Virus record (IMG/VR): IMGVR_UViG_3300025806_000219
Coordinates: 1 to 24,475 of that record
Reading direction: 5' to 3' (one strand)
Origin: a virus
Length of the DNA: 24,475 nucleotides
The notes below the pieces were generated by a model, which worked only from the letters and a program-made list of their open reading frames with translations, was not told the DNA's origin and did no database searches. Shown here piece after piece: positions 14,601 through 22,181 of the stretch. The position numbers were made by a program, and so were the translations under genes. The number at the start of each line of letters is the position of its first letter. The stretch's first letter is position 1.

Positions 14601-15473
14601 TTTACCGTAGATGGGTCAGGAAATCAAGACTCCACGGGACTATACGCACAAAATGGTAAAGGGCAGTATAGTGCTGCCCCCCTAAATACCTCAGGGGGCA
14701 CTACTACCTATCCTTCTGGCACTAGTCCGAAAGCTACACAGCCTGTTACTCTTAGGATTGATGGTAAAGACACTGTAACTATAGGGGGATTCCAGCAAAC
14801 TGTTAAACCTGATACTAAAATAGTAGCGTGGTTCCTAAACGAAATGGGTAATCCTAATGCTTTAGAGGAAGTTATTGTTACTGCAAGTAAACCGGAAGGG
14901 CTTGAATTTAGATTCCCAGACGGTTCTAATCTGTGGACAATTTCTTCTTTAGCTGATTGGATAGACATGACTTACGAAGGACAAATTCCTAAAGACGTTG
15001 TTTGGGACGATAACGCGCCAACGCAGGAAGACGATGAAGAAACAGAGCCTACTTTAGAGGAAGTTAAAGTTACTGCCGATAGTATTACTCCTGAAGACCC
15101 TCAAAACATTCCTATTAACATACCTACGCCTACCCTCACAAACCCTGAGCTTAACCCCAATGGTCAACCTATGGACAATATTGTTGTCACAGCGCCTACC
15201 GTTCCCCCCACAACACCTGACCCTATAACAGTTACAACCCCTGTTGTTAACACTATAATTAACGGATTAGACGGTACAGACGGTACAGACGGTAGTTCGG
15301 GTGGACGAGGTGAAACAGGGGCCCGTGGCCCTGCTTCTGCTGACTCAGGATGGGATACAGAAAACGTCCCCCTTATGAAACGAATTAGACTTAGCTACCC
15401 TAGTCCAGCAGAACAACAACGTATGTTTCAAGCATTAAGAGCAAGACAACAACAGTCGGGGAAAAGTAAATGA
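11634..15473 (+). CDS. Large modular repeat protein, putative virion protein, 1279 aa
   Basis: No family recognised. In order: residues about 1-480 are soluble and contain a near-duplicate helical segment (SGLDAQGVRDLNSGLNSLTP and SGLSAQDITDLNTGLNDLTY). Residues 497-680 are Gly/Ala-rich and hydrophobic (AIIVAALAFAPQVIG onward), likely membrane-inserting. An acidic region carries twin LEDLDIF/LDDLDIF motifs. A module of about 40 residues occurs on both sides of a 12-copy pentapeptide array (residues 850-909). Beyond residue 970 there are TonB-box-like segments (EEVIVTA, EEVKVTA, DNIVVTA). A short collagen-like stretch (DGTDGTDG, GRGETGARGPA) precedes a basic end with RIRLSYPSPAEQQRMFQAL. Context before the adaptor gene suggests a virion or ejected protein. 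AAGGA precedes the ATG, and the stop overlaps the next start (ATGA). Confidence 0.85.
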   Translation: MATNLNQLGNSFFKDVDDSGFNTGSAGVNPERPVQNTPVSVTPEGTSSPLADYVSTGSVSQPTETYRANPVYGGGTYAVGEGPLLSASQSPEIDNSEVWWRYRNLPIFQQPGWKAQGRSSNQNRSYVNTITGQTLSAQGAYEEYAKSPRGIENAAYKAKEKKDKEEYTAYRTSTPYGDFSNFNQKQLNEALSDPEWGSTIRDIINDPRGTPKSLMAYQNSVTYPQLNQAATLPLKVQRYDNRGALSPLANSGLDAQGVRDLNSGLNSLTPEQWNYISELPPENNLEGISPELSSFAGSGLSAQDITDLNTGLNDLTYNDTTDFIRESSDIFWSPERGGARAQQLEKLLSTSRFQQAYTEGLRADPNTNPQEFFNSIHTMFYYSPEEFALWRNNPDNIDMAIRFHAMAATGEFGPANKSGDEEWDSKKHQQFADTLGFKLSQDLGWGEDGKQDGSMIATNYDGKISKDVNNPKSGGDFWKIGTPEKITDGVRNWVVDNPVESAIIVAALAFAPQVIGTLSAAGTTGTGLTGVVLSAGVAPAFAPMAAAGLYAAGTQLATGLASGEDLDADLLLNAVKTGAISALTFGAVQWGAGELSSLTNGAISVEAGYRITGVALETAKNGGDVVSAVIQAGLAEGVNLARGAATNFVGGLSLASAETTDMPEGFGPAAGMPTMTEEIASVGAGLPTSTLEDLDIFTDYSPDSPVLPSSPAVFDDPKQQLIVDLGNGTSGYSTPDGFVELPPSNTTLDDLDIFSDTTDTIDLPAPIETRDYSGSINAEDTSNMSYDEFESFSDKLADSGFPLTDTDGEYLAPDENYTLKNGDEYWTRTTEVQPETSFNETANENFTGDQGTQGQGTQGQGTQGQGTQGQGTQGQGTQGQGTQGQGTQGQGTGGQGTGGQGTGGQGTGGVSNADWQQTLDGIEDAGLPTVDSTGNPLKNDGTVYDLNSDNQWVKMGPTGGQGLTYADGTPMELSPITVGSGTPTEANSLFTVDGSGNQDSTGLYAQNGKGQYSAAPLNTSGGTTTYPSGTSPKATQPVTLRIDGKDTVTIGGFQQTVKPDTKIVAWFLNEMGNPNALEEVIVTASKPEGLEFRFPDGSNLWTISSLADWIDMTYEGQIPKDVVWDDNAPTQEDDEETEPTLEEVKVTADSITPEDPQNIPINIPTPTLTNPELNPNGQPMDNIVVTAPTVPPTTPDPITVTTPVVNTIINGLDGTDGTDGSSGGRGETGARGPASADSGWDTENVPLMKRIRLSYPSPAEQQRMFQALRARQQQSGKSK
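14181..14360 (+). repeat. 12-copy, 15-bp tandem repeat
   Basis: Exact 15-bp units without gaps: eight of type CAAGGCACTCAGGGC (the second copy has CAAGGC at its end) encoding QGTQG, then four of type CAAGGCACTGGRGGC encoding QGTGG. The period preserves the frame. The block change from TQ to TG after copy eight suggests two rounds of expansion. Low-complexity Gln/Gly/Thr probably forms a flexible or beta-aggregating spacer. Confidence 0.95.
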
Positions 15474-16195
15474 CCTATTTAGATTTAATTAATCAAGTGC
15501 TTATCCGACTTAGAGAAAATCAAGTGGACGGCATTACGTTTGACTCGTCACCGTATTACTCTGTTATTGGGTCTTTTGTAAATGACGCAAAAACTATAGT
15601 AGAGGATGCTTGGGATTGGGGGGCTCTTAGGACTACCCGTACCACTGTTGTTCCTCAGGGTCAATCTATAGTAATGATAAGCGATTCCCAAGAAAATTCT
15701 TTTAGGATACAAAGCGTATTAAACACTTTAACGGGTAAGTATTTAACACCTATTCCTTTGTCTTCTATACAAAATATCTACAAAAACAACGCACAGTCTC
15801 CTGTAACTAGCGGTGTCGCATCTTCTTACGGTTTTTATGAAAACTATTGGGACACTACTGACGAGAGCAACACTAATAACGGCAATCAACAGGTTAGACT
15901 AGCAGCTCCAGCTAACACAGAGACTACGTTAACTTTTCAATGTACTTCGGGACAGGGTTTTCTTACAGCAGCCACTCAACGCATGAAAGTTCCTGCTGCC
16001 CCTGTGTATCTATTAGCTACAGCCTTAGCCGTTAGAGAACGAGGAGAAACAAACGCTCTTTCTACTTCAGAGCTTACTGTTATAGCTAATAACGCATTGT
16101 CTGATGCAATAGCTTTGGACACCGCTCGTTTCCCTGAGGAACTCTATTGGTATACTCCTAGCAATATGAGTGAAAGCAACTGGAGCACTTCTTAA
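15470..16195 (+). CDS. Head-tail adaptor, P22 gp4-like, 241 aa
   Basis: Binds the portal after packaging and starts tail assembly. The N-terminus MTYLDLINQVLIRLRENQVD, the following VNDAKTIVEDAWDWGALRTT, and the late helix VYLLATALAVRERGETN are the characteristic pattern of gp4-type adaptor (tail-tube-A-like) proteins in podoviruses of this gene order. The C-terminus ends with a PEELYWYTPSN segment that varies in the family. The start overlaps the stop of the 1279-aa gene (ATGA), and its stop overlaps the next start (TAATG). The paired gp10-like gene immediately after supports the assignment. The gp4-like lysozyme activity is not suggested by any motif I see. Confidence 0.8.
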   Translation: MTYLDLINQVLIRLRENQVDGITFDSSPYYSVIGSFVNDAKTIVEDAWDWGALRTTRTTVVPQGQSIVMISDSQENSFRIQSVLNTLTGKYLTPIPLSSIQNIYKNNAQSPVTSGVASSYGFYENYWDTTDESNTNNGNQQVRLAAPANTETTLTFQCTSGQGFLTAATQRMKVPAAPVYLLATALAVRERGETNALSTSELTVIANNALSDAIALDTARFPEELYWYTPSNMSESNWSTS

Positions 16196-17829
16196 TGGCG
16201 GTACAATCTGTAACATCAATACCTATTCCTAGCCCCGGATACTTTGGTTTAAATACAACAGATTCCCCTGTTAATATGTCTACTGCCTTTGCAGCTATTG
16301 CAGACAACGCAGTAATAGATAATTTTGGTCGCATAGGCTCTAGGCAGGGTTTTCAAAATAACACAGATAATCCTTCAACAACTTACGGAAACTATGCCTG
16401 CGAAAGAGTTTTTGAGTTTATAGATTTAGTAGGCAATTCTTATGTTTTAAGCTCATCTGGCGGTAACATTTTTAAAAATGATATAACAGCAAGAGCGGCT
16501 ACAGCGTTAACCCTCCCAACGAGTTACACTATAGGCGTTACAGAGAACAACTGGCAGTTAGTTAGCCTAGGGGATAGGGCTTACTTAATTCAGAAAGGGA
16601 AACTTCCCCTAGAGTTTGCCCCAGCGACTAGTTCCTCTGCTCTAGTTGAAATACTAACTTCTGGAGGCTCTTGGCCTTCAGGGGCTACAGGGTACCCTTC
16701 TTGCGCTACTACAGGTTTTGGGCGATTATTTGTAGGGGGTTTTGATTCAAACAAAAGCCTTATAGTATACTCTACTTTAGAAGACGGGTCAAGGTTACAG
16801 TGGGATGGGGCTATAGACGTTAGAGAATATTGGCCTAACGGTACAGACGTTATTACGGCTATTGAAGTTCAAAACGATTTTTTAATTGTATTTGGGGAGC
16901 GTAGTATACTTGTTTACGGTACTACAAATACTGACCCTAGTGTATATAGTTTAGCTCTAACGGACACCGTGTCAGGCATAGGCTGTATAGCTAGAGATTC
17001 TACACAAGTTATAGGCACAGACTTAATATTTTTAGATTCTTCAGGCCTTAGATCGTTGGGTCGTACTATACAAGAAAAATCTTTACCTATTGGAAGCCTG
17101 TCTCTTACTGTTGAAACAGACATAGAAAAAGCAATTGCGCGTACCTCTGGTGAGAATATAACGTCTTTTTTTAGTCCAGAATATTCTTTTTATGCTTTAA
17201 CTTTTGGAGACAATGCTCTTACCTACGTTTTTGATACTAAAATACCTTTAGACAACAGGGCTTTTAGAGCTACTCTTTGGCCTAGCCGCCTTGTTAGGTG
17301 TGGCTTTAGGTCTGTTCAGGGTGAAACGTACATAGGTGGGATAGGCGGCTTATATAAATATTCAGATAACTTTGACAGAGCTCTCGTTGATTTTACGGTA
17401 GTTCCTTCAAACGGTCAGTACACTTACTTTAGTACGGCTCAGGCTTTTGTAGTAAATTTTAGATATTGGACACATCCACAGTCTTTTGGTGCCCCTGACA
17501 GAATTAAATTTCTAAAAGACATTGATGTAGTAATTTCAGGAGGCATAGGTTCTGAGCTTTTTTTAAAATGGATTTTTAATTATTCAGAGTCTCCTGCCCA
17601 GTTACGATTAAATCAAGCTGGTGAGAAACTGTACGAGTACGCAGCATCCGACAGCGAATACAATACTTCTACTCAGTACGGGAGCACAGGAGACTTAATT
17701 GCCTCAAGAGATTTTAAACTATGGGGGAGCGGAAGAGTTGTTGCTTTTGGTTTTGAAGCAGCTATAACTACAAATCATTTTAGCGTACAGGAATTAAATA
17801 TACAGGCACTTTTAGGGAGAATAATCTAA
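16195..17829 (+). CDS. Tail hub/stabilisation protein, P22 gp10-like, 544 aa
   Basis: Forms the lower tail tube (nozzle) that closes the channel after packaging. The sequence shows repeated beta-propeller-like strands: NNWQLVSLGDRAYLIQ, FGRLFVGG, the conserved VQNDFLIVFGERSILVYG, then DTVSGIGCIARDSTQ, LIFLDSSGLRSLGRTIQEKS and ETYIGGIGGLYKYSD. This block order is characteristic of packaged-DNA-stabilisation (gp10-type) proteins in marine podoviruses. The length is usual for the group. The start overlaps the adaptor stop by one base, and the stop overlaps the next start, so translation is chained. It is the largest clear tail component; no tape-measure or tail-tube gene is present, which fits a short tail. 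Confidence 0.85.
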   Translation: MAVQSVTSIPIPSPGYFGLNTTDSPVNMSTAFAAIADNAVIDNFGRIGSRQGFQNNTDNPSTTYGNYACERVFEFIDLVGNSYVLSSSGGNIFKNDITARAATALTLPTSYTIGVTENNWQLVSLGDRAYLIQKGKLPLEFAPATSSSALVEILTSGGSWPSGATGYPSCATTGFGRLFVGGFDSNKSLIVYSTLEDGSRLQWDGAIDVREYWPNGTDVITAIEVQNDFLIVFGERSILVYGTTNTDPSVYSLALTDTVSGIGCIARDSTQVIGTDLIFLDSSGLRSLGRTIQEKSLPIGSLSLTVETDIEKAIARTSGENITSFFSPEYSFYALTFGDNALTYVFDTKIPLDNRAFRATLWPSRLVRCGFRSVQGETYIGGIGGLYKYSDNFDRALVDFTVVPSNGQYTYFSTAQAFVVNFRYWTHPQSFGAPDRIKFLKDIDVVISGGIGSELFLKWIFNYSESPAQLRLNQAGEKLYEYAASDSEYNTSTQYGSTGDLIASRDFKLWGSGRVVAFGFEAAITTNHFSVQELNIQALLGRII

Positions 17830-18065
17830 TGTCTACATATAACTATCAATCATCTTTTTTCTCAAGTAAAGATGCTCTTGCCCCCGGAAATCCTTTAAAA
17901 CTGGTTACTGGTCAAGATTTTGAAGAGCAATTTATTAGTATTGACCCAGCTATAAAGGCTCGTATATCTAGCGTAGACGGGGCATACACAGGTACGCTCA
18001 CAGGAGTAAACTTGACGCTTTCAGGTTCTTTGTCCGTTAACACCATTGACGGAGGTACATTCTAA
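17829..18065 (+). CDS. Small virion structural protein, 78 aa
   Basis: TAATG overlaps on both sides place it in a tightly coupled chain, with GGGAGA before the ATG. The N-terminal half has SSFFSSKDALAPGNPLKLVTGQDFEEQF, and the C-terminal half is a beta-like repeat (GTLTGVNLTLSGSLSVNTID). The pattern KDAL-x-x-GNPLKL followed by a T/S-rich end resembles small proteins that recur after gp10-like genes in marine podoviruses, often annotated as structural. It may cap the tail or anchor a fibre through the TLTG beta segment, but that is inference. A GGAGG in its last codons serves the next gene. Confidence 0.75.
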   Translation: MSTYNYQSSFFSSKDALAPGNPLKLVTGQDFEEQFISIDPAIKARISSVDGAYTGTLTGVNLTLSGSLSVNTIDGGTF

Positions 18066-18910
18066 TGGCTAGTTTTTTTGAAAACCTGTTACCGGGAGCA
18101 GTAGGAGCTTATGGTCTTTACGATCAATACGATTCTTTAAACAAAACAAAACAAGAGGCTCGGGATACTCTTGATTCAATACAAACCTCAGTTGAAAGCG
18201 GCACTACGTTTCAACCCTATGGAGTAACAAGTAATTTAGGTAGTGCGTCTAGCGGAGTGCAAAGTAACGGAGAATACGGGACTAGCTATACCCTTAGCCC
18301 AGAGGCTAAAGCAATACAAGACGAAATGTTTAAAGGGGGTAGAGGTTTACTGCAAGGAACTTTAGACGGATCTGCCTCTAGGCAAGACGATGTATACAAC
18401 AGAATGCAGCAATCTATGGCTCCTGAACAACAACGCCAACGCGCCATGATGGAGCAAAGATTGCGCCAACAAGGGCGAGGAGGCATGACTAGCCAAATGT
18501 ATGGCGGGACACCTGAGCAATTAGCCTACGAAAAAGCTCTCCAAGAACAAGCTAGTTCAAATTGGTTAGGGGCTGGCGAGTTTGCTAACCAAGAACTAAA
18601 TAGCGAGTTTGAAAGAGGCTTAGGGATGATGCAGCAGGGTTATATACCTCAAGACTACTTATACAACCTAGGTCAGCAAAACATTCAAATGAACCAATTA
18701 AATGACGCAAGAAACGCACAACGTCAAGGAATGCTTGCAGAAATGGGCTTAGGCGGGTTAACTATTCAAAATAATATTGAAAATTTAAAAGGTAAAGCCC
18801 TTGCAGATTTTGCTCAATCTCAATCAGCTAATCTAGGTGCGTTAGGTAACTTTGCAGATTCATCTTTAACAACGGCTTGGAACACGTTGTTTGGCAATAA
18901 CAATACTTAA
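18065..18910 (+). CDS. Putative internal virion (ejection) protein, 281 aa
   Basis: A hydrophobic N-terminus (FFENLLPGAVGAYGLYDQYD) is followed by a soluble region rich in Gln, Met and Arg: QSMAPEQQRQRAMMEQRLRQ, then GMTSQMYGGTPEQLAYEKAL and repeated QQGYIPQDYLYNLGQQNIQM. This composition, and the Ala/Gln-rich helical C-terminus (ALADFAQSQSANLGALGNFA), match the smallest of the ejection proteins in podoviruses with this gene order. Such proteins sit inside the head and are released into the cell envelope to extend the tail channel. GGAGG (18051-18055) is nine bases before the ATG, which overlaps the previous stop. The role is inferred from position and composition. Confidence 0.7.
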   Translation: MASFFENLLPGAVGAYGLYDQYDSLNKTKQEARDTLDSIQTSVESGTTFQPYGVTSNLGSASSGVQSNGEYGTSYTLSPEAKAIQDEMFKGGRGLLQGTLDGSASRQDDVYNRMQQSMAPEQQRQRAMMEQRLRQQGRGGMTSQMYGGTPEQLAYEKALQEQASSNWLGAGEFANQELNSEFERGLGMMQQGYIPQDYLYNLGQQNIQMNQLNDARNAQRQGMLAEMGLGGLTIQNNIENLKGKALADFAQSQSANLGALGNFADSSLTTAWNTLFGNNNT

Positions 18911-18924
18911 AAGGAAAGTTTAAA

Positions 18925-20046
18925 ATGGCTACATACTTACCCGGAATGTTTAAACAACTAAATGACAGCATTAGTCAGTCTCCCTTGGCTGCCAAAGACG
19001 ATCAGCGTGTTGCAGGGATGCCAGCAGGCAACTTAGACAACGTAAACCCGTTTATGCGTATGGCTGCTCAGGGGGTAGGTAACCTTGTGGGCACTGACCC
19101 TGCTTTGCTACAGACTTCAAGGCAAAAAGCTCAGATTAGCAACAAGCAGGCAGCAGACGCCCTTGGCTCTAAAAACCCTAACGCTTTAATATCCGCTGCA
19201 CAACTTATGATGCAACAGGGGAGGACAGCAGAGGCACAGCAGCTTATGCAGAGAGCTCAGGCTATGAAGCAATCTCAAAATAACCTGTTGGACGAGAAAA
19301 ACCAAGAGATACAGCAAGGACTTCAAGAAACAAAAGACCAACAGACAAAAAGAAAAGCCCTTTCTTTGTCAATACAAAACCAACACCCTACATGGTCTAG
19401 TATGCTAAAAACTGGCGATGTGCCAGCACAGGCTTACTACGACTATTTGGCTGAAAAAACAGAAGCAGAGGACGCAGCAGACATAGAGTCTGAGGCTGCT
19501 GCTGCTGAGGCAGCGCGGGAAGCACTTAAGCCAGCAGAGTGGTCTGCACCCATAATAAAAATGTATGGGGAAAGCCTTGACGCTCGGAGTGACGCTCTTA
19601 GCGTAGGTAACCTCGCTTCTAGTGTTATGGCTGAAATAGACGCCATACCTGACGAGCAACTTGAGAGCCTTGCAGGAGGGGGCGGCCTTCAAAGCACTGC
19701 GGCAGTGGAGTTTTATAAAAGCGTAGGACAGGAAAACAAAATAAAAACGCTACGACAAAGAGCAACACGGGTTATTAACAGCGCTGTAATGGACGCACTC
19801 CCTACGGGAACAGCCTCTGACGCAGACGTAGCGTTAGCTAGACAAGGTTTTCCTGATGATACCGCATCCTTATCAGAGATATACACTTTTATGGCAGCAG
19901 TAGGTAGGATAGCTAAAGCTGACGCCCAGTATGAAAAAGCTAAAAGTACGTACATGGATAAACACAACACCATAGCAGGTTTTGCTTCTCATTGGATAAA
20001 AGAGAGTGGCGCAGAAGTAAAAACAACAACGTTAGCAAATTTCTAA
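18925..20046 (+). CDS. Putative internal virion protein, 373 aa
   Basis: No enzyme motif is visible. Residues about 80-150 are Gln-rich and helical (LISAAQLMMQQGRTAEAQQL, likely coiled-coil). Residues about 170-200 form an acidic/alanine-rich helix (EAEDAADIESEAAAAEAA). The C-terminal third has LPTGTASDADVALARQGFPD, then IYTFMAAVGRIAKADAQYEK and GFASHWIKESGAE. This is a pattern I associate with internal or ejection proteins of marine podoviruses, where an ALARQGFP-type segment is conserved. AAGGA lies upstream of the ATG. As the second of four consecutive large proteins after the tail genes, it probably contributes to DNA ejection. The specific function is unknown. Confidence 0.7.
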   Translation: MATYLPGMFKQLNDSISQSPLAAKDDQRVAGMPAGNLDNVNPFMRMAAQGVGNLVGTDPALLQTSRQKAQISNKQAADALGSKNPNALISAAQLMMQQGRTAEAQQLMQRAQAMKQSQNNLLDEKNQEIQQGLQETKDQQTKRKALSLSIQNQHPTWSSMLKTGDVPAQAYYDYLAEKTEAEDAADIESEAAAAEAAREALKPAEWSAPIIKMYGESLDARSDALSVGNLASSVMAEIDAIPDEQLESLAGGGGLQSTAAVEFYKSVGQENKIKTLRQRATRVINSAVMDALPTGTASDADVALARQGFPDDTASLSEIYTFMAAVGRIAKADAQYEKAKSTYMDKHNTIAGFASHWIKESGAEVKTTTLANF

Positions 20047-20061
20047 CTGAGGAATATTAGT

Positions 20062-22179
20062 ATGTCAGAAACAAGAACAGTCGTTCTCCCCGATGGTTTT
20101 GAAATATCAGAAGTACCTATGGACATGACAAAAGATCAGCTTTTTGAAAGACTATCTGAATCTGATAGGTACGATGCTCAAACGCTTAACTCTTGGAGGA
20201 ACCTTGACCCAAAAACTAATCAGCCTATCAATAACTCTGTAGGGGCTCCTGAGACCCCTGTGGGGGCTCCTGAGACCCCTATGGCCCCTGAGCAGGGTGG
20301 TATCGTATCTAATCTTTTTGGCGAGTACGCGCCTGCTCTTAGGACTACAGGGAACGCAATTGCAAATAATCTTGACATTCCGGGAGGCATAAGTGGGTCT
20401 ATTGCTGGGGCAAAACTGTTCGCTCCTTTGGGGCCTGCTGGCTTTATAGGTGGAGGGATAGTAGGGGGCGCTCTGGGTACGGGTGTTGGTAGTGCTATGT
20501 CTGACTTTTTTATGGAAGACGATGTTGATTATGGTCAGGCGGGTAAAGAAATGCTTATTAGCGCTGGCATAGACGCTGCTACTTTGGGTTTAGCCACTAG
20601 GTTTAAGACACTCGGAAAAATAATGGGTTACAAAGCTGAGGATTTAGCTACTTTATGGGGGAAACTAGAACCCTCTGAGGCCTTTTCAGTAGGAGACCCA
20701 GATTCTCTTATTCAAACTCAAAAGATTTTAGAAGAAGCTGGGGGTTCTTTAACTGCATTCCAAACAGGAAAAGCAGGGACGTTTAGGCTGTTTGCACAAA
20801 ATATCTCTGAACTTGGCGTAATCTCAGGGAGTGCAGCTACAAAGATAGCAGAAAAAAACTCTAATATTTTAGCTGATAACTTTCAAACAATGATAAATAA
20901 CGCATTAGAAGGCGTAGTTGACACTACAGAGTCTATAGGCTCCTCTATTCTAGGTGTTGTTGAAGCAGGTAAAGATGCAGCCAGTAAAATTTACGGCAAA
21001 GGCTTAGATGAAGTTGCAGTAGCAGCGGGTAAAAAACTAGTGCCTGTTACTCCGATAATGGAAGTCCTTTCTAATTTTAGAGCTAAGGGCATAGTAGACT
21101 ACGGTAATAACTTAAATTCAGATACCTTAAAAGTTATTACTAATTGGGAAAAAGCACTCCAAAACTTACCCACAATGGATGTTAGAAGTCTTTTGGCTAT
21201 GGAGAAACAACTAAAAGACGAAATACAGCAGTTAGCTCAATTTGGCACAGGTCAAAATAAAAAAGCGGCTGAACAACTTTATACTTTATCTGCTTCTATT
21301 AGGCAAGTTAGTGAAAAACTATTTGAAAATGTTGACCCGGCTATATCAGCAAAATACAGGAAATTAAATACGGAATATGGGGAAGCTATGCAAGGTTTAG
21401 TTCCTCCTTTGAATGCAAGTACCGTAGCAAGGGCAAATAAAGGAGATTATGATGCTATTTCTAGGGCCTTAAAAGGTAAAAACCCAAACGTTATTGAAGA
21501 ATTTATGAAATCTATAGACGTTGCCTACCAGCAGGCTACCTTAGCGGGAATAGACATGAGTGACAACCTTGGGCTTGCAACAGCAAAACAAGCTAAAGGG
21601 GTTGTAAGGGCAGGGTTTCTTAAAAATATTTTTGGTGAAATTACTCCTCAGAATTTTGATTCTAAGAGCTTTGCAAACTTAGCTAAACACTATGAAATAC
21701 CAACTAACCGAAGAGCCGCAATGGCTATTTTAGGTGACGATTACCCTAGGTTTAAGGCGTTACTTAACGCTGCTGCTGAAAGCACTGCTACCAAAACAGG
21801 AGGATTCGGAAGCCTTGTTCTTAGGTCTAAAGAGGCTGGAGTTCTTTCAGGGTCAGTGCAAATAGGAACGGCTTTAGCTGGTAGCGTAATAGGTAGTGCG
21901 TTTATTTTAGGGGGGCCTGTTTTACTGGGTAAAATAGTTAGAAACCCCGACTCTTTAAAAGCTCTTTTGCTACAAGAGAAAAAGATTTCTGCCATGTCAA
22001 AAATTAAACAGATGGACCCAGTAAGGGCACAGCTTATAAACAAAGCGGTTACTACGGGTTTTGAAGCGGTTATGGACACCTTTTCTCCTGCTGACGCTGC
22101 TGAGATAAGAGAGTCTATGAGAAAAGCAGCAATGGCACCCATGCCTATGAATCCTGCTTTTTATAACGGAGGCCCTTAA
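20062..22179 (+). CDS. Putative internal virion/ejection protein, 705 aa
   Basis: Starts with a short domain, VVLPDGFEISEVPMDMTKDQ LFERL (residues 7-31), resembling the LPDG-x-x-I-x-x-VP-x-x-x-T-x-x-x-L motif at the front of many internal virion proteins. A Pro-rich linker with two 7-aa repeats (VGAPETP twice, then MAPE) follows, then a glycine-zipper membrane stretch (GPAGFIGGGIVGGALGTGVG, about residues 131-150), long helices (DVRSLLAMEKQLKDEIQQLA), and a second hydrophobic segment near the C-terminus (GTALAGSVIGSAFILGGPVL). The ending MAPMPMNPAFYNGGP is Pro/Met-rich. Membrane-active segments in a large soluble protein fit a component of the trans-envelope channel. GAGGA precedes the ATG. 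Its last codons contain the GGAGG of the next gene. Confidence 0.75.
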   Translation: MSETRTVVLPDGFEISEVPMDMTKDQLFERLSESDRYDAQTLNSWRNLDPKTNQPINNSVGAPETPVGAPETPMAPEQGGIVSNLFGEYAPALRTTGNAIANNLDIPGGISGSIAGAKLFAPLGPAGFIGGGIVGGALGTGVGSAMSDFFMEDDVDYGQAGKEMLISAGIDAATLGLATRFKTLGKIMGYKAEDLATLWGKLEPSEAFSVGDPDSLIQTQKILEEAGGSLTAFQTGKAGTFRLFAQNISELGVISGSAATKIAEKNSNILADNFQTMINNALEGVVDTTESIGSSILGVVEAGKDAASKIYGKGLDEVAVAAGKKLVPVTPIMEVLSNFRAKGIVDYGNNLNSDTLKVITNWEKALQNLPTMDVRSLLAMEKQLKDEIQQLAQFGTGQNKKAAEQLYTLSASIRQVSEKLFENVDPAISAKYRKLNTEYGEAMQGLVPPLNASTVARANKGDYDAISRALKGKNPNVIEEFMKSIDVAYQQATLAGIDMSDNLGLATAKQAKGVVRAGFLKNIFGEITPQNFDSKSFANLAKHYEIPTNRRAAMAILGDDYPRFKALLNAAAESTATKTGGFGSLVLRSKEAGVLSGSVQIGTALAGSVIGSAFILGGPVLLGKIVRNPDSLKALLLQEKKISAMSKIKQMDPVRAQLINKAVTTGFEAVMDTFSPADAAEIRESMRKAAMAPMPMNPAFYNGGP
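20239..20280 (+). repeat. 21-bp tandem duplication in the linker of the 705-aa protein
   Basis: Two adjacent 21-bp units (20239-20259, 20260-20280) differ at one base and encode VGAPETP twice. A degenerate continuation encodes MAPE. A recent in-frame duplication in a flexible linker. Confidence 0.9.
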
Positions 22180-22181
22180 CT

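Noticed and set aside
11634-15473. Classical tape-measure protein
   Set aside because: Size fits, but the repeats, collagen-like end and position before gp4/gp10-like genes do not. A short-tailed phage needs no tape measure.
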